In this document: in pieces, positions 14,965-22,789 of the stretch
Position numbering within the stretch: the stretch's first letter is position 1
Layout of the letters: each line of letters opens with the position of its first letter
Assembly: GCA_910588755.1 (NCBI GenBank)
Contig: CAJUQZ010000061.1
Location: 1,148-23,936, forward strand
DNA length: 22,789 bases
Direction: 5' to 3'
Source: an uncultured Lachnospiraceae bacterium
GTDB taxonomy: Bacteria > Bacillota > Clostridia > Lachnospirales > Lachnospiraceae
The notes under the pieces: model-generated
Told to the model about the DNA's origin: nothing
What the model saw: only the letters and a program-made list of their open reading frames with translations
Database searches by the model: none
Position numbers and translations under genes: made by a program

Positions 14965-16737
14965 TCACATTCTCTCCGGCGCCGAGAAGCCAAGCAAATC
15001 GATCGCAGTCTCGAGCACGTCCCTTGTGAGCATAAGCAACGCAATCCAGCCGGCCTTTTTGGATTCGTCCTCCTCCGCTAGAATCTTCGTCTCGTGATAA
15101 AAATGATTGAACGCATTGGCGAGTTCGTAGATATAGGCACAGATTTTGTGCGGCGCATACTCCTCACAAGCCGCCTCAACACTTGCATTGTACTTTGCAA
15201 GTGCCATCATCAGCTGCTTCTCACTGTCGTTTACAGGCGCCTTGATTCCATTTTGCACGGACGCCACATCCCCGCCATTCTCGGCATATTTTGCGAGAAT
15301 TGATTTGATGCGCACGATTGTATAGAGAATGTATGGACCTGTGTCCCCCTCAGACGATGTAAAGCGATCAATGTCAAAGATATAATCCTTGCTGGCCTGA
15401 TTGGACAAATCGCCATATTTCAGCGCGGCAAGACCTACCACCTGCGCGGTCGCAGCCGCCTCCTCATCTGTCGTTTCCCGGCTCTCCTTGATCTTATATA
15501 ACATCTCGTTATTAATCTCTTTGATCAGGCTTTCAAGGCGCATCACACCGCCCTCACGTGTCTTAAACGGCTTTCCGTCCTTTCCATTCATCGTACCAAA
15601 GCCAAGAAACTTCAATTCTGTGTCCTCCTGCACGAGCCTTGTCTTGCGCGCACAGCGGAAAACCTGCTCAAAATAGAGCTCCTGACGCTTGTCCACCACA
15701 TAAATCATCCTGTCTGGCTGCTCCACCTCCATACGCATCTGGATCGTCGCAAGGTCTGTTGTATTGTAGAGCGCTGCCCCGTCAGATTTTAATATCATAC
15801 ATGGCGGAACCTCTTTCGTGTCAGTCTCTTCCCTCACATCAACGACAAGCGCGCCCTCACTGAAATAGGCATAACCGCCCTCCTTCATCGCATCGACCAT
15901 CTGCGGTATCCGGTCATGCACTGCGGACTCCCCGTTCCACAGGTCAAAATCGACATTGAGTCTCTCATAATTCTGCTTTAAATCCGCAACAGACACCGCT
16001 ATAATATGGTTCCATAGCGCACGGTATCCGCGCACACCGCTCTGCAGCTTATACGTGCATGCCATCGCGTCAGCCTTGTACGACTCATCCTCCTTGGCGC
16101 GCTTGCTCGCAAACGGATAAATCTCCTCAAGCTCCACAATCGTAAAAGGCGGTTCTGCTGGATACTCCCCTGTGAAAGCCTCATCAAAATATACCAGCTC
16201 TGGCCTTCTGGCCTTGAGTTCATTCATGATCAATCCCATTGGCTGTCCCCAGTCACCCAAATGGATATCGCCAACCACTTGATGCCCCATATAACGGGCG
16301 ATACGCTTTACACTCTCCCCGATGATTGCGGAGCGCAGATGTCCCACGTGCAGCGGTTTTGCAACGTTTGGCCCACCATAGTCAATCACGATTTTTGCCG
16401 GATTTTGAACTTCTTCTAGTCCGTATTTTTTGTCCGCGCGCATGTTTTTAATATACTCACCGACAAATTCATTTCTCAAAGTCAGGTTCAGAAAACCAGG
16501 CGCGACAGCCTCTGCCCGCTCAAATACACTGCTGTCTGAAAGCCTTGCAGCAACGTCATTTGCAATCATAATGGGTGCCTTTTTGTACTGCTTTGCGCCT
16601 GCCATCGCACCGTTACACTGGTACTCACACAGATCTGGCCTATTTGAGAGCGTGACCTTGCCAAGCTCACGCGCATACCCTGCCTGCTCGAATGCATTTT
16701 TCATTTCATCTGATATCAGGTCTATTATTTTCTTCAT
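14965..16737 (-). CDS. argS: Arginyl-tRNA synthetase
   Basis: 590 residues, normal for bacterial ArgRS (about 550-600). It charges tRNA-Arg with arginine in the cytosol. It has the N-terminal Add1 domain that contacts the tRNA D-loop (about 1-110), then the class I Rossmann domain with the HIGH motif as HVGH (130-133) within DYGGPNVAKPLHVGHLRS. GTMNGKDGKPFKTREGG stands in place of a canonical KMSKS, as is usual in ArgRS. The DALR anticodon-binding helical domain forms the C-terminus, ending in the expected ...FSAPERM. The start at 16737 is set by GGAGG 5 nt upstream; an in-frame ATG at 16749 overlaps that site. It lies 78 nt after queH, with no strong promoter between, so it may share the carAB-queH transcript. 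No T-box leader is present. Confidence 0.96.
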   Translation of the reverse strand: MKKIIDLISDEMKNAFEQAGYARELGKVTLSNRPDLCEYQCNGAMAGAKQYKKAPIMIANDVAARLSDSSVFERAEAVAPGFLNLTLRNEFVGEYIKNMRADKKYGLEEVQNPAKIVIDYGGPNVAKPLHVGHLRSAIIGESVKRIARYMGHQVVGDIHLGDWGQPMGLIMNELKARRPELVYFDEAFTGEYPAEPPFTIVELEEIYPFASKRAKEDESYKADAMACTYKLQSGVRGYRALWNHIIAVSVADLKQNYERLNVDFDLWNGESAVHDRIPQMVDAMKEGGYAYFSEGALVVDVREETDTKEVPPCMILKSDGAALYNTTDLATIQMRMEVEQPDRMIYVVDKRQELYFEQVFRCARKTRLVQEDTELKFLGFGTMNGKDGKPFKTREGGVMRLESLIKEINNEMLYKIKESRETTDEEAAATAQVVGLAALKYGDLSNQASKDYIFDIDRFTSSEGDTGPYILYTIVRIKSILAKYAENGGDVASVQNGIKAPVNDSEKQLMMALAKYNASVEAACEEYAPHKICAYIYELANAFNHFYHETKILAEEDESKKAGWIALLMLTRDVLETAIDLLGFSAPERM

Positions 16738-16815
16738 TGTTACCTCCATTGACTGCCCTAACAGTAATACGTAATCTCTCCAAACGTATCATACCGCCAG
16801 CCTGCCATTTGCAAA

Positions 16816-17436
16816 CTACACTCTCGAATAGACACACCCGCAATAATTCTGCCGGTACAGTCCGTACTCCGCCGACAACTCGATCGAGCGCTTATAGCCA
16901 TTTTTCTTCTTGAAATCACTTGGCAACCAGGGAATCTGGTATTCCTCCGCCAAGTGCTCGCCAATCTCATTTAATTTCGCTGCGTTTTTGAGCGGACTGA
17001 TCGTGAGTGTCGTCGCAAAATAATCCTGCCCAAAACGCTTTGCAAGCTCCGCCGTTTTTCTAAGCCTAAGCTCATAGCAGGCAAAACAGCGCTCGCCGCC
17101 TTCTGGGCACTGTTCCAATCCCTTTGCAATTCCATAAAAAGCCTCTGGCTCATAATCCCCTTCTATGACAGCGATCGGGTATCCGCTTTCGGTCAGTTGG
17201 TTATATGCTCTTATCAGACGTTTCTGTTCTGCCACACGTTTCTGGTATTCCGCCTCCATCGAGATATTTGGATTGTAGTAGAACACGGTTATCTCAAAAT
17301 ACCGCCGCAGATACTCGAGCACATAGCTGCTGCACGGCGCACAGCAGCTATGCAGCATAAGGCGTAGGGGAACAACTGTAATCTGTCCGAGAATTTTATC
17401 CAGCTCTTTTTGATAATTTCTTGCGTTTGTTGCCAT
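16816..17436 (-). CDS. queH: Epoxyqueuosine reductase QueH
   Basis: 206 residues, matching the DUF208/QueH family. It performs the last step of queuosine synthesis, reducing epoxyqueuosine to queuosine in the wobble position of GUN-anticodon tRNAs, and replaces the unrelated cobalamin-dependent QueG. Conserved cysteines are all present: C31-C32-x2-C35 (HSCCAPC), C117-x2-C120 (RCFACYELR) and C199-x-C201 near the end (YCGCVYS). The first two groups are expected to hold the Fe-S/metal centre, the last a redox pair. ISPLKN and the DFKKKNGYKRS stretch are also family-typical. ATG 17436 has GAGAGG 5-6 nt upstream. It starts 19 nt after carB, so it is very probably in the same transcript. No other queuosine gene is in the window. 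Confidence 0.94.
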   Translation of the reverse strand: MATNARNYQKELDKILGQITVVPLRLMLHSCCAPCSSYVLEYLRRYFEITVFYYNPNISMEAEYQKRVAEQKRLIRAYNQLTESGYPIAVIEGDYEPEAFYGIAKGLEQCPEGGERCFACYELRLRKTAELAKRFGQDYFATTLTISPLKNAAKLNEIGEHLAEEYQIPWLPSDFKKKNGYKRSIELSAEYGLYRQNYCGCVYSRV

Positions 17437-17455
17437 ATATCCTCTCTTTATTACA

Positions 17456-20400
17456 TCACAGGTCTGCGATATTCACCAGCGTCAGCGGACTGTCATTTTT
17501 GCTCTCTAGGCTTGTCGCCAGCGCCTTTGCCGTATCCAGCGCTGTGATGCAGTTGACGCCGGTCTCAATCGAAACCCTTCTGATCAGGAATCCGTCTCTC
17601 GATTTGTCACGCCCCTGCGTTGGTGTGTCGATCACGAGGTCAATCTTATGTCCGAGAATCAGGTCCATGACAGTCGGTGATTCCTGCTGTATCTTATTGA
17701 CCTTTTTTGCGCTGACACCCGCGTCATTCAGCGCTTTTGCTGTACTGCGCGTCGCATAGATCGTATATCCGAGCTTCTCGAAGCGCCTTCCAATCTCGAT
17801 TGCCTCACCCTTGTCCGCGTCCTTCACGGTGATAATCATGCGTTTGTGCTTTGGCAGGTCAATTCCCGCTCCTAAAAACGCCTTATACAGCGCCTCGTTA
17901 AAGGTCTTTGCGATACCAAGGCACTCCCCTGTCGATTTCATCTCCGGGCCAAGGCTGATCTCGGCTCCCCTGATCTTCTCGAAAGAAAACACCGGCATCT
18001 TGACCGCGACATAGTCTGCTTCCTTCTGCAATCCGGGCTCATACCCAAGCTCCCGGATCGTCTTTCCGATAATTACCTCCGTGGCAAGATCCACAATGGG
18101 AATCCCTGTCACCTTACTGATATACGGAACCGTTCTCGAGGACCGTGGATTCACTTCAATCACAAACACTTCCTCCCCGACAGCGATGAACTGGATATTG
18201 ATTAGTCCCTTCACATGCAGCGCCTTTGCAAGCCTTCTCGTGTACTCCGCAATCGTCTCCTTCACCTTACTGGTAATTGTGTGTGCCGGATAGACAGAAA
18301 TCGAGTCGCCAGAGTGAACTCCTGTTCTCTCAATATGTTCCATAATACCCGGAATCAAGATATCTGTACCGTCACAGACAGCGTCCACCTCCAGCTCCTT
18401 TCCCTGCAGATACTTGTCAACAAGAATCGGGTGATCCTGCGCGATGCGGTTGATAATCTCCATAAACTCCTCGATCTCCGCGTCGGAAATCGCAATCTGC
18501 ATCCCTTGTCCTCCAAGTACATAGGACGGCCTGACAAGCACCGGATACCCCAGGCGGTTTGCAACCTCCTTGGCCTCTCTGGCTGTGTAAACCGTGCCAC
18601 CGGCAGCACGCGGGATCTGCGTCTGTTCAAGAATCCTGTCAAAGAGCTCCCTGTCCTCCGCAGCATCAACGTCCTCCGCCTTTGTCCCAAGGATCGGAAC
18701 GCCCATTTTCATCAAGCTCTCTGTGAGCTTGATCGCGGTCTGTCCGCCAAACTGCACAACCGCCCCGTCTGGCTTCTCAATATTGACAATATTCTCCACG
18801 TCCTCCGGCGTGAGCGGCTCAAAATAAAGCTTGTCCGCAATGTCAAAATCAGTACTCACTGTCTCTGGATTATTGTTGACGATAACCGTCTCGTACCCCG
18901 CCTTTGAGAATGCCCATGTCGCATGTACCGAACAGTAGTCAAACTCAATTCCCTGTCCGATACGGATTGGCCCCGAACCGAGCACAAGCACCTTTTTGGG
19001 TGGATTTGTCTCCACAGCCTCATTTATGCCATCAAAGCAGGAATAGTAGTATGGTGTGCTTGCCTCGAACTCCGCCGCACAGGTGTCAACCATCTTAAAA
19101 GCTGCTGTGATCTGATTGTCATAGCGCAGCTTTTTGATCTCCTGCTCATCCTTTCCTGTCAGTCTGGCGATCACAGTATCCGGAAATTCCATTCTTTTTG
19201 CTTCCCGCAGGCGTTCCACTGTGAGCGGCTGCGTCTCCAGCGCATGTTCCATCTCCACAAGGATAGCAAGCTTGTCTATAAACCATCTGTCAATCCTGGT
19301 GATATCATAGATCGTATCATAGTCAATCCCTTTTCTGAGCGCCTCCGCAATCACATAGATTCTCTGATCATCCACCTTCTCCATACGTCTTAGCAAAGCA
19401 TCCTTGTCAAGCGCGGAAAAATCATAGCTTCTCAGGCAATCCACGTGCTGCTCCAATGAGCGGATCGCCTTCATCAGCGCGCCCTCAAAATTCGTACAGA
19501 TGCTCATGACCTCGCCTGTTGCCTTCATCTGTGTGGTGAGCGTTCTCTTTGCCGTGATGAACTTGTCAAACGGAAGCCTTGGCATCTTTACGACGCAGTA
19601 ATCCAGCGCTGGTTCAAAGCTCGCATAGGTCTTGCCTGTGATCGCATTTTTAATCTCGTCCAGTGTATAGCCAAGCGCGATCTTTGCCGCAACCTTCGCA
19701 ATCGGATAGCCTGTTGCCTTGGAAGCCAGCGCAGAGGAGCGGCTCACACGCGGATTCACCTCAATCACACAGTACTCAAAACTTGTCGGGTGCAGTGCGA
19801 ACTGGACATTACAGCCGCCTGTAATATTGAGCTCTGAGATGATATTCAACGCCGAGGTCCGCAACATCTGGTACTCTTTATCGCTCAAAGTCTGTGAGGG
19901 CGCCACGACGATGCTGTCACCGGTGTGCACCCCGACTGGGTCGATATTTTCCATATTACAGACTGTGATGCAATTGCCAGCGCTGTCGCGCATCACCTCA
20001 TACTCAATTTCTTTCCAGCCTGCGATACAGCGCTCGACGAGAACCTGTCCCACACGCGAGAGGCGCAGGCCATTTTCAAGGATCTCTTCCAATTCCATCT
20101 GGTTGTGCGCGATGCCGCCACCGCTGCCGCCTAAAGTGTACGCGGGGCGGAGCACCACCGGATACCCGATTGTATGCGTGAACGCCACACCGTCCTCTAC
20201 ATTTTCCACGACCTTCGACGCTGCACAGGGTTCCCCGATTTTCTCCATCGTGTCCTTAAACTCCTGCCGATCCTCCGCCTTTCTGATTGTCGCCGCCGTC
20301 GTGCCCAAAAGCTTCACGCTATGGGAAGCCAGAAACCCGCTCTCCTCAAGCTCCATGCCAAGATTCAGCCCCGCCTGGCCGCCCAGCGTTGGAAGGATAG

Positions 20401-20653
20401 AGTCAGGCCTTTCCTTTTCTATAATCTGCTCTACTACTTTTGCGGTCAAGGGCTCAATGTACACCTTGTCCGCAATATCCCTGTCTGTCATGATCGTGGC
20501 AGGGTTCGAGTTTACCAGCACGACCTCGACGCCTTCCTCCTTTAAGGAGCGGCACGCCTGGGTGCCTGCATAGTCAAACTCTGCAGCCTGTCCGATGACA
20601 ATAGGGCCCGACCCGATCACCAGTACTTTTTTCACATTTGGATTCTTTGGCAT
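17456..20653 (-). CDS. carB: Carbamoyl-phosphate synthase large subunit
   Basis: 1065 residues, the usual length (1058-1075). It uses two ATP to turn bicarbonate and ammonia from CarA into carbamoyl phosphate for pyrimidine and arginine synthesis. Two homologous ATP-grasp halves are visible. The first opens with VLVIGSGPIVIGQAAEFDYAG and has GGSGGGIAHN; the second begins near residue 555 with VLVLGSGPIRIGQGIEFDY and has GGQGM. An oligomerisation region lies between (about 400-550). The last ~130 residues form the MGS-like allosteric domain that in relatives binds UMP or ornithine. ATG 20653 overlaps the carA stop as TAATG, with GGAGG 10 nt upstream inside carA, which suggests translational coupling. 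No truncation or unusual residue was noticed. Confidence 0.97.
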   Translation of the reverse strand: MPKNPNVKKVLVIGSGPIVIGQAAEFDYAGTQACRSLKEEGVEVVLVNSNPATIMTDRDIADKVYIEPLTAKVVEQIIEKERPDSILPTLGGQAGLNLGMELEESGFLASHSVKLLGTTAATIRKAEDRQEFKDTMEKIGEPCAASKVVENVEDGVAFTHTIGYPVVLRPAYTLGGSGGGIAHNQMELEEILENGLRLSRVGQVLVERCIAGWKEIEYEVMRDSAGNCITVCNMENIDPVGVHTGDSIVVAPSQTLSDKEYQMLRTSALNIISELNITGGCNVQFALHPTSFEYCVIEVNPRVSRSSALASKATGYPIAKVAAKIALGYTLDEIKNAITGKTYASFEPALDYCVVKMPRLPFDKFITAKRTLTTQMKATGEVMSICTNFEGALMKAIRSLEQHVDCLRSYDFSALDKDALLRRMEKVDDQRIYVIAEALRKGIDYDTIYDITRIDRWFIDKLAILVEMEHALETQPLTVERLREAKRMEFPDTVIARLTGKDEQEIKKLRYDNQITAAFKMVDTCAAEFEASTPYYYSCFDGINEAVETNPPKKVLVLGSGPIRIGQGIEFDYCSVHATWAFSKAGYETVIVNNNPETVSTDFDIADKLYFEPLTPEDVENIVNIEKPDGAVVQFGGQTAIKLTESLMKMGVPILGTKAEDVDAAEDRELFDRILEQTQIPRAAGGTVYTAREAKEVANRLGYPVLVRPSYVLGGQGMQIAISDAEIEEFMEIINRIAQDHPILVDKYLQGKELEVDAVCDGTDILIPGIMEHIERTGVHSGDSISVYPAHTITSKVKETIAEYTRRLAKALHVKGLINIQFIAVGEEVFVIEVNPRSSRTVPYISKVTGIPIVDLATEVIIGKTIRELGYEPGLQKEADYVAVKMPVFSFEKIRGAEISLGPEMKSTGECLGIAKTFNEALYKAFLGAGIDLPKHKRMIITVKDADKGEAIEIGRRFEKLGYTIYATRSTAKALNDAGVSAKKVNKIQQESPTVMDLILGHKIDLVIDTPTQGRDKSRDGFLIRRVSIETGVNCITALDTAKALATSLESKNDSPLTLVNIADL

Positions 20654-21855
20654 TATCTTCCCACCTCCGTCTTTGCACGGTCCATCATATCAATAAATCT
20701 GTCAAACAGATAGCCGGAATCCTGCGGACCGCAGCACGCTTCCGGATGAAACTGGACCGTGAAAATATTTTTTCCCGTGTAATCAAGTCCTTCATTGGTC
20801 CCGTCATTGACGTTGACAAAAGCGGGTGTCGCAACTTTCGGGTCAAGCTTATCCGTGTCTACAACATAGCCGTGGTTCTGCGAGGAGATATAGACCCTCC
20901 CTGTGGCGAGATCCTTGACCGGATGGTTGCCCCCACGGTGCCCGTATTTCATCTTGTAGGTATCAGCCCCTGTGGCAAGCGCCATGAGCTGATGTCCTAG
21001 GCAAATCGCAAAGATCGGGATATCCGTATCATAAAGCCTCTTTAGCTCCGCGATGATTCCGGTGCACTCCTTGGGATCTCCCGGACCGTTGGAGAGCATG
21101 ATGCCATCTGGGACTGCTGCGATGATCTCTGACGCTGGCGTCGATGCCGGATAGACCGTGACATCGCAGCCCCTCTCCCTGAGGGAGTGCGCGATATTGT
21201 CCTTCATGCCAAAGTCAAGGAGTGCCACACGCCTGCCAGCGCCATTTAATTTTCTGACAAGCGACGGCTTTCGCTCGCGCTTTCCCGCCTCGTAATCCTC
21301 CGGCACAAACTTTGCACACCCAGACAAGACACCATTCTCCGAGAGCTCCTTAGAACCCTTCAATTCATACTTCTCTTTGCAGGTGACTTTCTCGACTACC
21401 TTACCCGTCGTGTAAGCTTTTAATCTGGGAATCACCTCGTCAAGGCAGTACTGTGCGTCCGTTGTAATCATGCCGTTCATTGTACCCTTCTCGCGCAGAA
21501 TCTTTGTGAGCGCCCTGGTGTCAATCCCTGCAATACCTGGCACACCGTTTTCTAGCAGAAACTGCTGAATGGAAAAATCCGCCCTGAAGTTGCTGTAATT
21601 CCTGGACAGCTCCCTGACGATAAACCCGTCAGGCCATGCCTTTTTGGACTCCATATCATCCTTACAGATACCGTAATTCCCAATTAGCGGATATGTCATG
21701 CACACCGCCTGCCCTGCATAGGACGGATCTGTGAGCACCTCAAGATACCCCGCCATAGAGGTGTTAAATACAATCTCGCTGATAACCTCCCTGTCCGCAC
21801 CGATCTTAGTCCCCTCAAATACCGTGCCGTCCTCCAAAATCAAAAATGCCCTCAT
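20653..21855 (-). CDS. carA: Carbamoyl-phosphate synthase small subunit (glutaminase)
   Basis: 400 residues. It hydrolyses glutamine and channels ammonia to CarB. The N-terminal CPSase small-chain domain (about 1-150) starts MRAFLILEDGTVFEGTKIGA and contains GIAGIDTRALT. The C-terminal class I glutamine amidotransferase domain has SNGPGDP, nucleophile C285 in FAICLGHQ, and H370 with E372 in VQFHPEA. It is slightly longer than usual (about 350-385). The extra length is a hydrophilic, Lys-rich linker at about 155-205, between the two domains. AGGTG lies 5 nt before ATG 21855. It overlaps carB by one base. Its promoter lies about 60-85 nt upstream and a small hairpin occupies the leader. Confidence 0.97.
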   Translation of the reverse strand: MRAFLILEDGTVFEGTKIGADREVISEIVFNTSMAGYLEVLTDPSYAGQAVCMTYPLIGNYGICKDDMESKKAWPDGFIVRELSRNYSNFRADFSIQQFLLENGVPGIAGIDTRALTKILREKGTMNGMITTDAQYCLDEVIPRLKAYTTGKVVEKVTCKEKYELKGSKELSENGVLSGCAKFVPEDYEAGKRERKPSLVRKLNGAGRRVALLDFGMKDNIAHSLRERGCDVTVYPASTPASEIIAAVPDGIMLSNGPGDPKECTGIIAELKRLYDTDIPIFAICLGHQLMALATGADTYKMKYGHRGGNHPVKDLATGRVYISSQNHGYVVDTDKLDPKVATPAFVNVNDGTNEGLDYTGKNIFTVQFHPEACCGPQDSGYLFDRFIDMMDRAKTEVGR

Positions 21856-21877
21856 CTCATCACCTGTGCTTTCTTTG

Positions 21878-21899
21878 GGGCATCTATGGTTAAATGCCC
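21878..21899 (-). promoter_or_regulatory. Hairpin in the carA leader
   Basis: A 6-bp perfect stem, GGGCAT/ATGCCC, with a 10-nt loop in the ~50-nt leader of carA, 22 nt before the ATG. No uridine run follows, and I see no PyrR-binding consensus, so it is not a standard pyr attenuator. It could modulate mRNA stability or initiation, or be incidental. Confidence 0.35.
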
Positions 21900-21912
21900 T
21901 GATAATCGCTTC

Positions 21913-21941
21913 ATTATATCACAAGAAATTATGTCCATCAA
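21913..21941 (-). promoter_or_regulatory. Promoter of carAB-queH(-argS)
   Basis: Minus-strand -35 TTGATG (21936-21941), a 17-nt spacer and -10 TATAAT (21913-21918) with an extended TGA just upstream (TGATATAAT). Predicted start near 21906, leader about 50 nt. Confidence 0.75.
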
Positions 21942-22018
21942 GAAATATATGCATTCGTTTTTCTGCAAACTGCATATTAAGTTACTGCTCACTCCGTTCT
22001 AGTAGCAGGGAAAAATTC

Positions 22019-22246
22019 TTACATCATTCCCCTTAACTGTGCAAACAAGTCAAGGTCACTCTGTGAGATTTTCATGTTCGTATTGTACTCCTTCCCGTCT
22101 GGGCTTGTGACCTTCACCTCGATAATCGTGCCATCCGTCATGGCCTCGCGCCCCACTGCCTGAATAAACGGGACAAACTTGGGGTGGTTTCTTGTAAATG
22201 TGTCCCACGCCCCCTTAAATTTCATAATCGCTGAAAAATCCATCAT
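22019..22246 (-). CDS. Small hypothetical protein (75 aa)
   Basis: 75 residues, function unknown; small proteins of this look are common in Lachnospiraceae by my recollection. ATG 22246 has an ideal AGGAGG 9 nt upstream, which together with the clean codon pattern supports expression; the second codon is also ATG. The sequence reads as a helix with KFKGAWDTFTRNHPKFVPFIQAV, then two or three strands containing EVKVTSPDGKEYNTNMKIS, then a C-terminal helix SDLDLFAQLRGMM. No Cys, signal peptide or membrane segment, so it is probably a small cytoplasmic alpha/beta protein. It lies 163 nt upstream of carA, whose own promoter is in that gap, and is separated from the next small gene by a strong terminator. 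Confidence 0.8.
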   Translation of the reverse strand: MMDFSAIMKFKGAWDTFTRNHPKFVPFIQAVGREAMTDGTIIEVKVTSPDGKEYNTNMKISQSDLDLFAQLRGMM

Positions 22247-22305
22247 ACTATTTTTCCTCCTGTTTTTATTTTTACAGTTGCTTTACATTTTTCTACGGTT
22301 ACAGT

Positions 22306-22336
22306 AAAAAAGCATCACATGCAGTGATACTTTTTT
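22306..22336 (-). terminator. Strong bidirectional intrinsic terminator
   Basis: Arms AAAAAAGCATCAC (22306-22318) and GTGATACTTTTTT (22324-22336) pair at 12 of 13 positions with a 5-nt loop. The A6/T6 ends give a uridine run in either direction. It ends transcription of the 86-residue gene, 22 nt past its stop, before the next small gene. Confidence 0.9.
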
Positions 22337-22357
22337 CATATGTACTATGACAGTGTA

Positions 22358-22618
22358 TTATACCAGGTAATGAAAACTGTTCTCCTCCAGCTCCTGCATT
22401 GCCAATGCCGCCTTCGCCTCCTCGGCCTGCAGCTTGTTGATATGGAAGGAATACTTCATCCGACTCTCAAAATGACCCTTTTTCATTTCTCGCACTTTAT
22501 CGACCTTGATCAAATAAGAGATGCCTTTTTTTAAAAAAGCCTTCTCGATCGCCTTTTTTACTGTCTCATCATACGTCTCTGCAAAAGCGGTCTCCCGCCC
22601 CTGTCTCTTCTCTGCCAT
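22358..22618 (-). CDS. Small hypothetical protein (86 aa)
   Basis: 86 residues, not recognised. It is highly charged (KRQGRE, KKAIEKAFLKKG, KVREMKKGHFESRMKYSF) with a long C-terminal helix rich in Ala and Glu (NKLQAEEAKAALAMQELEEN). No Cys, no signal peptide, no membrane segment. The balance of basic and acidic stretches could suit nucleic-acid or protein binding, but this is a guess. ATG 22618 has AGAGGA about 11 nt upstream. The gene stands alone between a promoter-like region with a palindrome upstream and a strong terminator downstream, so it is probably monocistronic. Confidence 0.75.
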   Translation of the reverse strand: MAEKRQGRETAFAETYDETVKKAIEKAFLKKGISYLIKVDKVREMKKGHFESRMKYSFHINKLQAEEAKAALAMQELEENSFHYLV

Positions 22619-22673
22619 AAGAATTCACATCCTCTTTGCTGCCATCCTGCACCTGACCACCATCTGTTTCTAT

Positions 22674-22687
22674 TATACTATAGTATA
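22674..22687. promoter_or_regulatory. Perfect 14-bp palindrome overlapping a likely -10
   Basis: TATACTATAGTATA is a perfect palindrome. On the minus strand it supplies -10 hexamer TATACT, with TGTACA 17 nt upstream as -35 (22705-22710), giving a leader of about 60 nt to the 86-residue gene. A palindrome over a -10 could be an operator or simply symmetric promoter bases. Confidence 0.4.
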
Positions 22688-22763
22688 GACTGATTTGCCC
22701 AAAATGTACAGTTGACATATTTACTAATAAATTTCTTTTTCTTATCAAAAATTTCGTAACAGT

Positions 22764-22779
22764 TCAGCCTTTCGGCTGA
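22764..22779. repeat. Short hairpin near the right edge
   Basis: TCAGCC/GGCTGA, a 6-bp stem with a TTTC loop, in the gene-free right end. It may belong to a terminator or regulatory element of a gene beyond the window; its context is cut off. Confidence 0.3.
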
Positions 22780-22789
22780 CCTAACGGGC

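Noticed and set aside
16738..16815. T-box or separate promoter ahead of argS
   Set aside because: The 78-nt gap is too short for a T-box leader, and the best hexamers (TTGCAA with TATGAT at 15 nt spacing) are weak.
19719..20573. A 284-codon open frame on the plus strand opposite carB
   Set aside because: Antisense shadow of a highly conserved gene; Ser/Thr/Pro-rich composition without any domain pattern.
21856..22018. PyrR-type attenuator ahead of carA
   Set aside because: The leader is about 50 nt, its hairpin lacks a uridine tail, and no PyrR-binding consensus is visible.
1..22789. CRISPR array, insertion sequence, prophage or integrase
   Set aside because: No regularly spaced direct repeats, transposase or integrase motifs, or attachment-site duplications at the tRNA genes were seen.

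Overview
The window looks like a chromosomal segment of an anaerobic, endospore-lineage Firmicute, most likely Lachnospiraceae (Clostridia). The evidence is a Spo0A-type DNA-binding protein, an [FeFe]-hydrogenase-like protein, QueH instead of QueG, RqcH, strong TTGACA/TATAAT promoters, AGGAGG-type ribosome binding sites, tRNA genes without encoded CCA, and small Lachnospiraceae-type hypothetical proteins. The family assignment is an inference from protein character, since no rRNA is present. Almost all genes lie on the minus strand; the exceptions are two small paralogues at the left edge and a tRNA pair.

Layout. 1-763 (+): two tandem paralogous small proteins of unknown function, the first cut by the window edge. 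866-2620 (-): rqcH, ribosome quality control. 2621-2929: a gene-free stretch packed with hairpins. 2930-4381 (-): glgA, glycogen synthase, with its own promoter. 4502-5047 (-): a Spo0A effector domain without a receiver. 5351-6472 (-): two degenerate flavodoxin-fold proteins in one operon. 6576-6885 (+): promoter, tRNA-Val(UAC), tRNA-Met(CAU) and terminator. 6923-8296 (-): trpB2-type tryptophan synthase beta. 8386-12428 (-): a hybrid histidine kinase followed by a lipoprotein solute-binding protein, probably a sensing pair. 12696-14651 (-): an [FeFe]-hydrogenase-like H-cluster protein fused to a soluble chemoreceptor signalling domain. 14965-21855 (-): carA-carB-queH-argS. 22019-22618 (-): two small hypothetical genes with a strong terminator between them.

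The most notable locus is the hydrogenase-chemoreceptor fusion. It keeps the four cysteines expected to hold the H-cluster but has lost the proton-relay residues of catalytic hydrogenases. It ends in an MCP hairpin domain with no membrane segment. A near-perfect Rex operator (17 of 18 positions) lies just upstream of its ribosome binding site. Together these suggest a redox- or H2-sensing cytoplasmic chemoreceptor whose expression follows the NADH/NAD+ ratio. The receiver-less Spo0A paralogue and the kinase/solute-binding-protein pair are further signalling items.

The housekeeping genes show ordinary operon logic. carA and carB overlap by one base (TAATG) and make carbamoyl phosphate for pyrimidines and arginine. 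queH follows after 19 nt, and argS lies a further 78 nt on. The flavodoxin operon and the tRNA operon are transcribed divergently from one AT-rich region.
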